64,000 bases of DNA from Citrobacter freundii (GCA_003243445.1 QFQQ01000002.1:62001-126000), one strand, 5' to 3'. Positions 6,554 to 15,614 are shown, counted from the stretch's first letter. The notes: a model not told the origin generated them from the letters alone. A program made the numbers and translations.

Positions 6554-8005
6554 ATGAAGATAGCAGTAGCCAAAGGTGACGGTATCGGTCCGGAAATAAT
6601 GGACGCCGTCCTCAGGATTTTTCAAGCCAATAAGACACCACTGGAATACGAGTTTGTAGACATGGGTAAATGGGTGTTTGACAAGGGCTTCAATAATGGT
6701 ATGACGCCTGAAGCAAAATTGACCATTGAATCGCTTGGCCTTTTGTTCAAAGGGCCAATGGAAACACCAAAAGGAAAAGGTGTAAAAAGTATCAACGTGA
6801 CCGCCCGTAAAACCTGGAACACTTATGCCAACAAAAGAGCATTCCAGAGCCTGCACGGTGTGGATACCGTTTTCAGCAAAGCCGGCATTCCGATCGACGT
6901 GACGGTGGTCCGCGAGAATATTGAAGATACATATGGCGGAATCGAACATATGCTTACACATGATGTTGCGCTGAGCCGCCGTTTTATCACCCGCCCGGGT
7001 AGCATGCAGGTGATCCGTTACGCATTTGAAATGGCCCGCCAGAAAAATGCAAAACGTATTACATGCGGCCATAAAGCCAATATCATGAAACTGACCGATG
7101 GCCTGTTCCTCGATTGTTTCTATGAAGTGGCAAAAGAATTTCCTGAACTGAAAGCGGATGATATCATCGTGGATGATCTCTGCATGAAGCTTGTTACACG
7201 CCCTGACAACTTTGATGTTGTGGTGTTAACAAACCTGCAGGGTGATATCGTGAGCGATCTTTGCGCTGGTCTTGTTGGTGGATTGGGCTTTGCTCCTTCG
7301 GCAAATATCGGTGATCATATTTCGATCTTTGAAGCGGTACATGGCACAGCTCCAGATATCGCAGGAAAGAATATTGCAAATCCAACAGCGCTCCTGCTCA
7401 GCGGTCTTGCGATGCTTCGCCACGTTGGATTGACTGAAAATGCAGCGGTGATTGAAAATGCATTGCTTTATACACTGGAAGCAGGCGTTCATACAGGCGA
7501 TTTTGGTGATAAATCAAAACCTTCCGTGAATACAACAGAATTTGCAGAGGCGATCATTTCCAATTTTGGCAAACAACCACAGGTTGGTGCAAAACCGATC
7601 ATTCCAAATAAACCTGGTACACCTGCGCCATTCAAACTTGCACAGAACTCTATGATGGTTTCCAAAGAAACGGAGAACGAAGAGATCGTTGGAGTGGATC
7701 TGTTCATCGAAAGCGCTGAACAACCGGAAGCAATTGCGCACAAATGCCAGCGTCACGCAGGTGTGAAATTCAACCTGATCAATATCAGCAACCGCGGTAC
7801 ACAGGTATGGCCAACAGGTTCTGTGTATACAAACCTTGTTAACCAATATAACGTACGCTTCGAAAGCATCGATGGTTCTCCGTTGAATCAGCAGGATGTG
7901 ATCGGATTGTATGTAAGCCTGAGCGGTAATTTCAAGGTCTGCTCACTGGAACTGCTCAATATGTGGGGTGGAAAGAAAGCTTACAGTCTTGCACAGGGAC
8001 AATAA
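6554..8005 (+). CDS. icd: NADP-type isocitrate dehydrogenase
   Basis: A 483-residue decarboxylating isocitrate dehydrogenase of the longer type (as in Thermus and Rickettsia) with an extra C-terminal domain of about 140 residues. It makes 2-oxoglutarate in the TCA cycle. Visible features are GDGIGPEIM near the N-terminus, KSINVTARKTWNTYANKR and VVRENIEDTYGG in the substrate site, the metal-binding DNFDVVVLTNLQGDIVSDL region and the nucleotide-binding EAVHGTAPDIAGKN. The start at 6554 is chosen because GDGIGPEIM follows within 10 residues; upstream in-frame codons translate repeat A4. NADP rather than NAD use is inferred from similarity. A terminator follows. Confidence 0.92.
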   Translation: MKIAVAKGDGIGPEIMDAVLRIFQANKTPLEYEFVDMGKWVFDKGFNNGMTPEAKLTIESLGLLFKGPMETPKGKGVKSINVTARKTWNTYANKRAFQSLHGVDTVFSKAGIPIDVTVVRENIEDTYGGIEHMLTHDVALSRRFITRPGSMQVIRYAFEMARQKNAKRITCGHKANIMKLTDGLFLDCFYEVAKEFPELKADDIIVDDLCMKLVTRPDNFDVVVLTNLQGDIVSDLCAGLVGGLGFAPSANIGDHISIFEAVHGTAPDIAGKNIANPTALLLSGLAMLRHVGLTENAAVIENALLYTLEAGVHTGDFGDKSKPSVNTTEFAEAIISNFGKQPQVGAKPIIPNKPGTPAPFKLAQNSMMVSKETENEEIVGVDLFIESAEQPEAIAHKCQRHAGVKFNLINISNRGTQVWPTGSVYTNLVNQYNVRFESIDGSPLNQQDVIGLYVSLSGNFKVCSLELLNMWGGKKAYSLAQGQ

Positions 8006-8027
8006 TAAAAAGTATAATCATTATGCA

Positions 8028-8060
8028 AAGCCTCCGCAGTTGCGGGGGCTTTCTTATTTT
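8028..8060 (+). terminator. Intrinsic terminator of icd
   Basis: The stem AAAGCCTCCGC / GCGGGGGCTTT (one G-U pair) is followed by CTTATTTTG, 25 nt after the icd stop codon. Confidence 0.75.
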
Positions 8061-8143
8061 GTTCTAATGATCGCTCCCGGCGGATGGCATGAATTTGGAA
8101 CCTGTACGCCACAAGTTCCTTCCAGTCATCCAAACCAACTAAT

Positions 8144-9499
8144 ATGAAGATTTTTTTACCCACCTTACTGCAGGTTTTTTTGCTGTTGTGGTGTTTACCG
8201 GCGTCCTCACAAACGCACACGCCCCGTTACCTATCCATGATCTCTAACAGTAACGGCTATTATGAATATCTTCCTGCCGGATATAATTCAAGTAACTTTC
8301 AAACCTATCCGCTGATCATTTTCATTCATGGATATGGGCAGCTTGGTGATGGGTCCAGCAGCGAATTATCTAAAGTGCTTTGGTTTGGACTGCCGCAGGT
8401 GATTGACCAGGGGCGCTTTCCCGGATCATTTACCGTAAATGAGCAAACATACCGCACGATCGTGATCTCGCCTCAATTTAAAAGCTGGCCAACACCAGCG
8501 GATATCAGCGGGGTGCTCAATTATGTTATTCAGCACTACAAGGTCAATCAGAACAAGATCTATCTCACCGGTATGAGCATGGGGGGAGGAACCACATGGG
8601 ACTATGCCGGCAGCAGCAGCACCGCAGCAGGAAAATTAGCAGCCATCATTCCCGTGTGTGGAGCTTCCACCCCAAGTAATAACACGGCGAACGTAATGGC
8701 AAACGCAAAATTACCCGTATGGGCCACACACAACAACGGAGATCCTACCGTGCCTGTTTCCAACACCAACCTTTTTGTTCAATATATCAACACACCGAAC
8801 CCTCCCACACCCGCAGCAAAGAAAACGATCTTCGACAAGAACATTCATGATGCCTGGACTCAGACATACGACCCGTCCTGGACGGAGGACGGATTGAATA
8901 TTTATCAATGGATGCTGCAATACTCCCGCGGTCAAATAGCCTTGCCTGTATTGCTGACAAGCTACAATGTATCAGTGAGAAACACGGCAACGGCCTCGGT
9001 AGCGGTTACATGGACGACCGCTCAGGAAGATCAGAACAAACACTTTACGATCGAGCGTAGCACAAATGGAACAGATTTTACAATACTGGCAGAGGTCAGG
9101 TCAACAAACAATCCATCCGGCGGTACATACGAATATATCGATCAGGCACCAGTTCCGGGCATCAACTACTATCGCCTTTCACAGACCGATTTCAGCGGCA
9201 ACCGGGAGTTGTTTGATGTAAAGCAGGTGAATCTGACCAATATAGTTGCAGGCAAATTCTATTTATTCCCGAACCCGGCGGTGAATAACCTGACGGTCAG
9301 ACTTAACGATAATTATTCGGGCAAACTTCAACTCCGCATTGTATCTACCGGCGGTCAGCTGATGAAAACACTTGAGTTAACAAAAAACGCAGGCTTATTG
9401 CAACAGGATATCACGATCGGTAGCCTGCCTGCAGGAAATTATATATTGCAGGTGCACGGAGACGGTATTTCACATTCAACTACTTTCCTGAAACATTAA
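8144..9499 (+). CDS. Secreted alpha/beta-hydrolase esterase with T9SS sorting domain
   Basis: A 451-residue exported hydrolase. A signal peptide (about 1-23, ending ASSQ) leads to an alpha/beta-hydrolase domain with oxyanion region IIFIHGYG (58-65), nucleophile elbow GMSMGG (S145), acid D200 (NNGDPTVP) and H235 (KNIHDAW). This resembles PHB-depolymerase/feruloyl-esterase-type enzymes. A beta-sandwich linker (about 270-365) follows, then a C-terminal type A sorting domain from about 371 (FYLFPNPAVNNLTV) ending in LPAGNYILQV and TTFLKH. Such domains direct proteins through T9SS, whose core genes are in this window. The substrate is unknown; a polysaccharide ester or polyester is likely. Confidence 0.85.
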   Translation: MKIFLPTLLQVFLLLWCLPASSQTHTPRYLSMISNSNGYYEYLPAGYNSSNFQTYPLIIFIHGYGQLGDGSSSELSKVLWFGLPQVIDQGRFPGSFTVNEQTYRTIVISPQFKSWPTPADISGVLNYVIQHYKVNQNKIYLTGMSMGGGTTWDYAGSSSTAAGKLAAIIPVCGASTPSNNTANVMANAKLPVWATHNNGDPTVPVSNTNLFVQYINTPNPPTPAAKKTIFDKNIHDAWTQTYDPSWTEDGLNIYQWMLQYSRGQIALPVLLTSYNVSVRNTATASVAVTWTTAQEDQNKHFTIERSTNGTDFTILAEVRSTNNPSGGTYEYIDQAPVPGINYYRLSQTDFSGNRELFDVKQVNLTNIVAGKFYLFPNPAVNNLTVRLNDNYSGKLQLRIVSTGGQLMKTLELTKNAGLLQQDITIGSLPAGNYILQVHGDGISHSTTFLKH

Positions 9500-9506
9500 G
9501 TTGTTA

Positions 9507-9539
9507 GTTTGACTGGCGTACAGGATACGCTGGTCAAAC
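9507..9539. terminator. Hairpin between convergent genes
   Basis: GTTTGACTGGCGTA and TACGCTGGTCAAAC form a 14 bp near-perfect stem around CAGGA. Neither side has a good T tract, so it may be a mRNA-end hairpin rather than a full terminator; it abuts the stop codon of the small membrane protein. Confidence 0.5.
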
Positions 9540-9760
9540 TAAACATGCCCATTTTCTTCCAGCAGTCTGAAGGACGCCAGGCTTATGAGTACAACGCCCA
9601 TCGCCATTACAATTACAGCCCATTTCACCGAACGTCCTTCTTCAAAAATATTCCGGAAGAAAAAAAAGATCCCCGAGACGCAAAAGACCATTCCTGCGAA
9701 AAGAACCATCCACGGGTTAATCATATACAATCCGTTTGTGAAGTCAGATTTTTCTTGCAA
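9539..9760 (-). CDS. Small two-helix membrane protein
   Basis: A 73-residue protein with two predicted membrane helices (about 16-36 and 46-64), separated by a short charged loop FRNIFEEGRSVKW and ending in a polar tail. No known family is recognised. It follows the SUI1-like gene on the same strand; from the first ATG (9760) the genes overlap by 17 nt. A start at the in-frame ATG 9724 (MINPWMVLF, 61 residues) would avoid overlap. Hydrophobicity and conserved operon-like placement support it being real, but the function is unknown. Confidence 0.55.
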   Translation of the reverse strand: MQEKSDFTNGLYMINPWMVLFAGMVFCVSGIFFFFRNIFEEGRSVKWAVIVMAMGVVLISLASFRLLEENGHV

Positions 9761-10085
9761 GTTTGTACTCCTGCCTGATCAGCCATTGGAGCACTTTATC
9801 CCGCTGATCGCCCTGTACAATGATCTCTCCTTCTTTTGCCGAACCACCTGTGCCACAGAATGCCTTCAGTTTTTTACCAAGATCCTGCAGATCATCCTCG
9901 CTGCCTGTAAATCCTTCGACGAGTGTAACAGCTTTGCCTCCACGTTGTTTTGTGTCGAGCCGGATACGCAGTTTCTGCTGGGCCGGAGGCAGGGTTTCTG
10001 CCTGTTCTGCACTCTCATCGAATTTGAAGTCCGGATCTGTGCTATACACGAACCCGTTATTATCGGCTTTATTTTTCTTACTCAT
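9744..10085 (-). CDS. SUI1/YciH-like translation initiation factor
   Basis: A 113-residue protein whose C-terminal half is a SUI1 (eIF1-like) domain: LRIRLDTKQRGGKAVTLVEGF, then LGKKLKAFCGTGGSAKEGEI and IVQGDQRDKVLQWL. The RGGK and CGTGGS motifs are the family hallmarks. The N-terminal 40 residues are a low-complexity lead. Bacterial homologues (YciH) influence the fidelity of translation initiation, but their role is not essential in E. coli. Transcribed with the small membrane protein downstream. Confidence 0.93.
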   Translation of the reverse strand: MSKKNKADNNGFVYSTDPDFKFDESAEQAETLPPAQQKLRIRLDTKQRGGKAVTLVEGFTGSEDDLQDLGKKLKAFCGTGGSAKEGEIIVQGDQRDKVLQWLIRQEYKLARKI

Positions 10086-10117
10086 GTTGATCAGTTTGAT
10101 AGTTAAACAAAACTCTT

Positions 10118-10975
10118 TCAGGCAATCACTGCTTTTAAACTCAGGTCCAGGCTTCTTGCCTGGTGTATCAGTGCGCCTACGCTTACGTAGTCAACACCTG
10201 TCCTGGCAAAATTTTCTATATTATCCAGGTTGATGCCGCCGCTGGCTTCTGTTTCAAACTCTTCTCCGATCAGTTTAACTGCTTCTGTGATCTGATCAGG
10301 AGTGAAATTATCCAGCATGATCCGGAACACTTTACCCTTTCCAACGCTGATAACTTTCTTTACGTCTTCAATACTTCTTGTCTCCACTTCGATCTTCAAC
10401 CCGGGCTTTTGCTCTGCCACATAGCGGCTTGCCTTATCGATCGCCTTTTCGATGCCTCCGCAATAATCGATATGATTATCCTTCAGCATGATCATATCGA
10501 ACAATCCGAAGCGGTGATTTACGCCACCGCCGATCTTTACCGCTTCTTTTTCCAGTAAACGGAAATTCGGCGTTGTTTTACGGGTATCCAGCACGCGTGT
10601 TTTGTAGCCTTTCAGTTTATCAGTGTATTGCTTAGTGAGCGTTGCGATGCCGCTCATCCGTTGCATACAATTCAGTACGAGACGTTCGCACGAAAGGATC
10701 GTGTGCACACGTGCGGTCACTTCAAATGCCGCTTCACCAAACACCATTTTTTCACCGTCCTTTTTATGGATGGTGAATACAGCGGAAGGTTCTTTGTGAT
10801 GAAAGATCTTCTGCGCAACGTCCACACCCGCGAGAATCCCGTCCTGCTTGATCTTGAGCACGGCTTTCCCTGTTGCATCCGGAGGAATACAGGAAAGGGT
10901 GGAATGATCGCCATCTCCAATATCTTCTTTTAAAGCCTCGTCCACGAGGTGGGCCAGTTGTTGGTCAAAGTTCAT
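10118..10975 (-). CDS. nadC: Nicotinate-nucleotide pyrophosphorylase (carboxylating)
   Basis: A 285-residue quinolinate phosphoribosyltransferase making nicotinate mononucleotide from quinolinate and PRPP. Hallmarks are EDIGDGDHST at the N-terminus, NCMQRMSGIATLT, LDTRKTTPNFR, KIGGGVNHRFGLFDMI and MLKDNHI, and the C-terminal EASGGI and GVDYVSVGALIHQ. The start at 10975 (MNFDQQLA) is preferred over an ATG 17 codons upstream, which would translate a terminator hairpin. A perfect -7 box TATTTTTG lies 4 nt upstream of this ATG, as with nadE, so the message is probably leaderless. No nadA or nadB is seen nearby. Confidence 0.95.
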   Translation of the reverse strand: MNFDQQLAHLVDEALKEDIGDGDHSTLSCIPPDATGKAVLKIKQDGILAGVDVAQKIFHHKEPSAVFTIHKKDGEKMVFGEAAFEVTARVHTILSCERLVLNCMQRMSGIATLTKQYTDKLKGYKTRVLDTRKTTPNFRLLEKEAVKIGGGVNHRFGLFDMIMLKDNHIDYCGGIEKAIDKASRYVAEQKPGLKIEVETRSIEDVKKVISVGKGKVFRIMLDNFTPDQITEAVKLIGEEFETEASGGINLDNIENFARTGVDYVSVGALIHQARSLDLSLKAVIA

Positions 10976-10979
10976 GGTG

Positions 10980-10987
10980 CAAAAATA
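10980..10987 (-). promoter_or_regulatory. -7 promoter box of nadC (leaderless arrangement)
   Basis: The minus strand reads TATTTTTG, a perfect TAnnTTTG box, 4 nt before the nadC ATG. It overlaps the T tract of the upstream gene's terminator, so one sequence may serve both ends. Confidence 0.5.
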
Positions 10988-11020
10988 AAAAAGCCTTCCC
11001 GAAGTTGAACCGGGAAGGCT
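10988..11020 (-). terminator. Intrinsic terminator of the DUF4783-like gene
   Basis: The stem AGCCTTCCCG (10992-11001) / CGGGAAGGCT (11011-11020) with a 9 nt loop is followed on the minus strand by TTTTTTATTTTT. Confidence 0.85.
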
Positions 11021-11041
11021 GATCATTAAAAAGTATTTTGA

Positions 11042-11434
11042 TTATTCAATGGATGAGAAACGGATCTCTTTGACGACCTCTTTGTTTCCTTTTGTTTTCA
11101 GGAAGATATGTCCCCGGAAATTTCCGGACTTTGTCTGCAGCGTTCCGATGCAATAATGACCGCCGGGCGAATCGCCTTTATGCTTCAGTTCGAAATTTTT
11201 CACGCCGCCATTGTTCGCAAAAAAATCGCGCAGCACCACCTGGGCCTGGGCCTTGCTGTAGCTATCGCTTTTTACGGGTAATGTAAGCTCCACGTTGTCG
11301 TCAAAATATTTTGACAACTCCGGGGCATTTCCTGATTTCAACGCAGTGATCACACCATCGATCGTTGATGGCTGATCAAACGAAGAAAACAGCAGAACAG
11401 CAGTAAGTAAGAAAGAAGTAAATATCGCTTTCAT
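11042..11434 (-). CDS. DUF4783-like exported protein
   Basis: A 130-residue protein with a hydrophobic signal segment (MKAIFTSFLLTAVLLFSSF). The remainder is a cystatin/NTF2-like (DUF4783) domain: VITALKSGNAPELSKYFDDN, then KAQAQVVLRDFFANN and a final beta region GHIFLKTKGNKEVVKEIRF. Small periplasmic proteins of this type are common in Bacteroidota and their role is unknown. The start at 11434 is chosen because it opens directly onto the signal peptide; an ATG at 11482 adds 16 polar residues. It precedes nadC but is separated by a terminator and by nadC's own promoter box. Confidence 0.75.
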   Translation of the reverse strand: MKAIFTSFLLTAVLLFSSFDQPSTIDGVITALKSGNAPELSKYFDDNVELTLPVKSDSYSKAQAQVVLRDFFANNGGVKNFELKHKGDSPGGHYCIGTLQTKSGNFRGHIFLKTKGNKEVVKEIRFSSIE

Positions 11435-11627
11435 AATAATTTTGCTTTTCACAGGTGTTTCTAACATAGAAAAACGTGCCATAGCGTACGAACGAACAGA
11501 GTACTAAAATAATAAAAACCAGTAGTTTTATAGCTATTCTGTCGAAATAGATGAATCATCTGTAGATTTACAACGCATTCTTACCGGGTTTTTACTGAAT
11601 TAATACTAACTAAACAATAATTATCTG

Positions 11628-13151
11628 ATGGCACAAAAAAAAGTAATCCTGATCATAATGGACGGCTGGGGATTAGGAAAAGTTGCATCGGCGGACGCAA
11701 TACAGCACGCAAATGCGCCATTTACAAAGTCTTTATACTCAACATACCCGAATTCGACGCTTGTAACCTGCGGTGAAGCAGTGGGTTTGCCGGACGGCCA
11801 GATGGGGAATTCTGAAGTAGGTCACCTGAACCTTGGGGCAGGGCGCATTGTGTACCAGGAACTGCAACGGATCAACGTGGCGATCCGCGAAGGCGCTTTT
11901 GCGAAAAACGAACAACTGTTAAGGTCGATCCGTGCCGCAAAAGATAATAACAAACCTTTACACCTTCTCGGCCTTGTAAGCAATGGCGGCGTTCACTCGC
12001 ATATCAATCACCTGAAAGCGATCATTGACACCTGTCAGGCAGAAGGCTTGTCCAATGTATTTGTACATGCTTTTACGGATGGCCGTGACTGCGACCCGAA
12101 AAGCGGGCTCGGTTTTATCACAGACCTGCAGCAACACCTGAACCAGCGTGTGGGTAAGATCGCAACAGTAAGTGGCCGCTATTATGCAATGGACCGTGAC
12201 AAACGCTGGGAGCGCGTGAAGCTTGCTTATGATGCGATGGTAAAAGGCGAAGGACAAAAAGCGACGGATGCGATCGCCGCTGTTGAGCAATCTTACAGGC
12301 AGGATATCACTGATGAGTTCATTAAACCAACCGTCATCGTGAATGAAGCGCAGGAGCCGCTGGCGACGATCAGCAATGATGATGTAGTGCTGTGTTTCAA
12401 TTTCCGTACTGACCGTTGCCGTGAGATCACCGAAGTGCTTACGCAAAATGACTTTCCCGAATTCAACATGTACCGTCTGCATCTTGATTATACAACCATG
12501 ACGCAGTATGATCATAGTTTCAACAACGTGCACGTGATCTTTGAAAATGATGATCTCAAAAATACACTTGGTGAAGTGCTGCAGCAAAATGGCCTGAAAC
12601 AGATCCGTATTGCGGAAACCGAAAAATATCCGCACGTGTCGTTCTTCTTCAGCGGTGGCCGTGAGGTTCCGTTTGAAGGCGAAGAGCGCATCATGATCCC
12701 TTCACCCAAAGTAGCAACCTACGATCTGAAACCGGAGATGAGTGCTTATGAACTGACCGATGCGCTGATCCCCAAGATCGAAGAAAAAGCTGCCGATTTT
12801 ATCTGCCTCAATTTTGCCAATGCAGACATGGTTGGTCATACCGGCGTATTCTCTGCCGCGGTAAAAGCCGTAGAAACCGTCGACAAATGCGTGGAAAGAG
12901 TGGTAACGGCTGCGCTGAACAACGGCTATACCGTTTTTCTGACAGCGGATCACGGCAATTCAGACTACATGATCAATGAAGACGGATCTCCGAATACCGC
13001 CCACACGCTCAACCTCGTGCCGCTCTTCCTGATCGACAAAGAATGGAAAGGCCAGCTGCAATCCGGCAAGCTCGGCGATATAGCCCCTACTATTCTGACG
13101 CTGATGGGATTGCCCATACCGGCGGAAATGACGGGCAAGGTGCTGATCTGA
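11628..13151 (+). CDS. gpmI: 2,3-bisphosphoglycerate-independent phosphoglycerate mutase
   Basis: A 507-residue glycolytic enzyme interconverting 3- and 2-phosphoglycerate. It belongs to the alkaline-phosphatase superfamily and has the Mn-binding MDGWGLG (D12) and phosphoserine motif MGNSEVGHLNLGAGR (S62). Substrate-binding segments HAFTDGRDCDP, SGRYYAMDRDKRW and NFRTDRCREITE follow, then C-terminal metal ligands in NFANADMVGHTG and LTADHGNSD. Full length and intact. It is a single transcription unit closed by a 19 bp perfect terminator. Confidence 0.97.
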   Translation: MAQKKVILIIMDGWGLGKVASADAIQHANAPFTKSLYSTYPNSTLVTCGEAVGLPDGQMGNSEVGHLNLGAGRIVYQELQRINVAIREGAFAKNEQLLRSIRAAKDNNKPLHLLGLVSNGGVHSHINHLKAIIDTCQAEGLSNVFVHAFTDGRDCDPKSGLGFITDLQQHLNQRVGKIATVSGRYYAMDRDKRWERVKLAYDAMVKGEGQKATDAIAAVEQSYRQDITDEFIKPTVIVNEAQEPLATISNDDVVLCFNFRTDRCREITEVLTQNDFPEFNMYRLHLDYTTMTQYDHSFNNVHVIFENDDLKNTLGEVLQQNGLKQIRIAETEKYPHVSFFFSGGREVPFEGEERIMIPSPKVATYDLKPEMSAYELTDALIPKIEEKAADFICLNFANADMVGHTGVFSAAVKAVETVDKCVERVVTAALNNGYTVFLTADHGNSDYMINEDGSPNTAHTLNLVPLFLIDKEWKGQLQSGKLGDIAPTILTLMGLPIPAEMTGKVLI

Positions 13152-13156
13152 TGAAT

Positions 13157-13420
13157 GTTCCATATTCGATGGTCGTGCTCCGCATACGAACTAATGGTAA
13201 TACCGAAGCCTTCCTGTTTCAGGAAGGCTTCGGTATTATATCCATTAAGGAACTCAGGAATCTTTTCATTGGACCTCTGTTCTCTCAGTTGCACTAAAGT
13301 GCAGGGATATGTCGAACAAGCCTTAACCAGCTGGATTTATTCTAAAAAAGAACGTTCATAATCTCCGATCCAACGTCGGCAATCTACCATCGAACATGGA
13401 CCATCAACCATCGATCCACC
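13157..13420. repeat. Weak inverted-arm element A5 and gpmI-sigma gap
   Basis: The 360 bp between gpmI and the sigma factor gene holds the gpmI terminator (13198-13238) and CGATG-type words: a left arm around 13157-13187 (ATTCGATGGTCG) and a right arm around 13370-13420 (CCATCGAACATGGACCATC). Pairing is weaker than in other elements. No gene is seen in the gap. Confidence 0.45.
13198..13238 (+). terminator. Intrinsic terminator of gpmI
   Basis: A perfect 19 bp stem (13198-13216 / 13220-13238; core CCGAAGCCTTCCTG) with a TTT loop, 46 nt after the gpmI stop. The stem core resembles those of the gldB and nadC-upstream terminators. Confidence 0.85.
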
Positions 13421-13511
13421 CAATTTACCGACCATCCATCACGGAATTTCTCCACCCATGCAGCATTTGTATTTGAAAATTGTCTAAATTACAGGCAACC
13501 AAACGGGATAT

Positions 13512-14093
13512 ATGACCGAGGAAGCCATTTTAAAAGGCTGTTTGAATAATGATGCTACCGCCCAGCGAGAGCTGTATAATAAATACAGTGCTAAGATGCT
13601 GGCAGTATGTTATCGATACGCACACAACCGCGAAGATGCCGAGGATATGCTCCAGGAAGGCTTTATCAAAGTCTTTTCCCAGGTGCATACTTTCGAGAAC
13701 CGTGGAGCTTTTGAAGGTTGGATACGCCGTATCATCGTTCATACCTGCATCAACATCCTGAAGAAAAATAAGAAGTTCAACGAAAGTGTGGATATCATCC
13801 ATGCCACCGGTGTACAGATCAGGGAAGACAGCGTCCCTGCAATTGTTCAGGCCAAACAGGTGGTGGAGTGTATCCGGCTGTTGCCGATCGGGTACAGAAC
13901 GGTGTTGAACCTTTACGCAGTGGAAGGTTACAGCCATCGTGAAATAGCGGTGATGCTGGATATAGAAGAAAGTACAAGCCGGAGTCAATATACAAGAGCT
14001 AAATCGATGCTTGAAGACATATTGATCCGGAAGAGGATCATACAAAAACCAAAACAAGACTTTGAGTGGTTCGCGGCAGTTAGTCGGCGGTAG
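13512..14093 (+). CDS. ECF-type RNA polymerase sigma factor
   Basis: A 193-residue sigma-70 family ECF factor. Region 2 includes YRYAHNREDAEDMLQEGFIK and the promoter-melting FEGWIRRIIVHTCINILKK. Region 4 (about 130-175) has the helix-turn-helix GYSHREIAVMLDIEESTSRS, the usual form in Bacteroidota. No region 1 or 3 is present. The next gene, 28 nt downstream, encodes a membrane-anchored beta-barrel protein with a cytoplasmic N-terminus and probably modulates it. Target promoters are unknown; the following SusC/SusD genes are candidates by proximity only. Confidence 0.93.
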   Translation: MTEEAILKGCLNNDATAQRELYNKYSAKMLAVCYRYAHNREDAEDMLQEGFIKVFSQVHTFENRGAFEGWIRRIIVHTCINILKKNKKFNESVDIIHATGVQIREDSVPAIVQAKQVVECIRLLPIGYRTVLNLYAVEGYSHREIAVMLDIEESTSRSQYTRAKSMLEDILIRKRIIQKPKQDFEWFAAVSRR

Positions 14094-14121
14094 AGTCCGT
14101 GCCTAAATATTATAACTGGTT

Positions 14122-15552
14122 ATGGAGAGTAACTACAGCAACAGGGATTTCGAGCAATTTGTAAAACAAAATGCTGACGAATACCGGATGTTTCCATCCG
14201 AAAAGGTTTGGAGCGGGATAAACAATTCCCTGCACACACGCCGCAGATGGACCGGTTTCGGACTGGCTTTCCTGTTGTTGCTTACCGGCGGAGCAGTGAG
14301 TTGGGTGATGACGATGTATCCTGCTTCAAAAAAATCACAGGATATAGCCTCTGTGAAACCTACGGCTCCCGGTAATGATCTTTCTTCCGGCAGCAATGAA
14401 TCAGCAACTACAGCTCAGGCACAACAGAAAAAGCAATCGCGCAAGCTGCATGGTCTGTTGCCTTTTAATAAAGAATCAGATCAACCAACAACAATAAAGA
14501 ATCAGTCTGCTCCAATTGTTATACAAGATGCATTATCGGAGCAACTGAGACAGAATATCGCTGAACAGCTTCCCGCCCCCTCAGTTCCGGCCCATACAGA
14601 GCTGATCGAAAGGGTGGAGAAGATCGGTACGCCAGCTCATGCAACAAGGATCAAACATGCTGCAGACCCGGCAAGTACACCGGCGATCAGCATAGCAACT
14701 GCTGAAACACTTTCAAGCCCTGCGATCGCTGTACCCGTTGCGGCTAAGGATAATGCACCGTTGCAGAAACAAAACCTGCAGGAACCTCCGCTTACGATCG
14801 AAAGCGTAGTAAATTCTTATAAGCGCGAAAAGGTGCACAAAAAGCTCAGTTGGCAATTGTTCATTACACCGACGATCAGTTACAGAAAACTTGGTGTGAA
14901 TAAAGCCTATAATAATACAGCGGCTACAGGGTATCCTTTGTCTCCTGCATTAACAGATGTGAACCAGGCGGTGACACACAAACCTGATATTGGTCTTCAA
15001 CTTGGTTTTGCAGCAAGATATCCTTTGACAAATGCATTGAAATTAAGAGCAGGTCTCCAGTTCAATGTAAACCGTTACGACATCAAAGCATTCAGCTATT
15101 CCGGAGAAATGGCAACGATCGGTCTTAATCCCGGAAGCAGTTCTGTATCGGCTTATACACGTTACCGCAATTACAGCGGCTACAGAGCTGACTGGTTAAA
15201 GAACTTCTATTATACAGTATCGGTACCGATCGGTGCAGAGCTGAAAGTGCTCGGCAATGAAAAAACCAGTTTTGGTGTTGCCGGTACTATCCAGCCGACC
15301 TATGTGATCAGTGATGGAGCTTATCTCCTCTCAACGGATTATAAGAACTATGCTAAAGTTCCCTGGCTCACGCGTAATTTCAACCTGAGCACCGGCTTTG
15401 AAGCATTTATCAATTACACCAGCGGCAAGACCCAGTGGCAGATCGGTCCGCAGGTACGTTATCAATTACTTTCAAGTTTCGAAAACAAATATCCGGTTAA
15501 AGAAAATCTTTTTGATTTTGGTGTGAAGATCGGCGTGACGTTGAACCAGTAG
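14122..15552 (+). CDS. Membrane-anchored outer-membrane beta-barrel-type protein (sigma partner)
   Basis: A 476-residue protein with an unusual order. There is a short cytoplasmic N-terminus (1-43, including RDFEQFVKQNADEYRMFPSE) and one membrane helix (about 44-65). A low-complexity Ala/Pro/Gln-rich periplasmic segment (66-235) precedes a C-terminal domain with beta-barrel-like strands (about 240-476) such as WQLFITPTISYRKLGV. This architecture recurs directly after ECF sigma genes in Chitinophagaceae, and the N-terminus may act as an anti-sigma. How a barrel-like domain attaches to an inner-membrane helix is unclear. The sigma-partner role is inferred from adjacency. Confidence 0.65.
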   Translation: MESNYSNRDFEQFVKQNADEYRMFPSEKVWSGINNSLHTRRRWTGFGLAFLLLLTGGAVSWVMTMYPASKKSQDIASVKPTAPGNDLSSGSNESATTAQAQQKKQSRKLHGLLPFNKESDQPTTIKNQSAPIVIQDALSEQLRQNIAEQLPAPSVPAHTELIERVEKIGTPAHATRIKHAADPASTPAISIATAETLSSPAIAVPVAAKDNAPLQKQNLQEPPLTIESVVNSYKREKVHKKLSWQLFITPTISYRKLGVNKAYNNTAATGYPLSPALTDVNQAVTHKPDIGLQLGFAARYPLTNALKLRAGLQFNVNRYDIKAFSYSGEMATIGLNPGSSSVSAYTRYRNYSGYRADWLKNFYYTVSVPIGAELKVLGNEKTSFGVAGTIQPTYVISDGAYLLSTDYKNYAKVPWLTRNFNLSTGFEAFINYTSGKTQWQIGPQVRYQLLSSFENKYPVKENLFDFGVKIGVTLNQ

Positions 15553-15614
15553 AAATGTGTTGTTGGTTGTTGCGTTGTCCATCTTTAACAGGGCTGATTT
15601 GTTTGCCGGAAATA

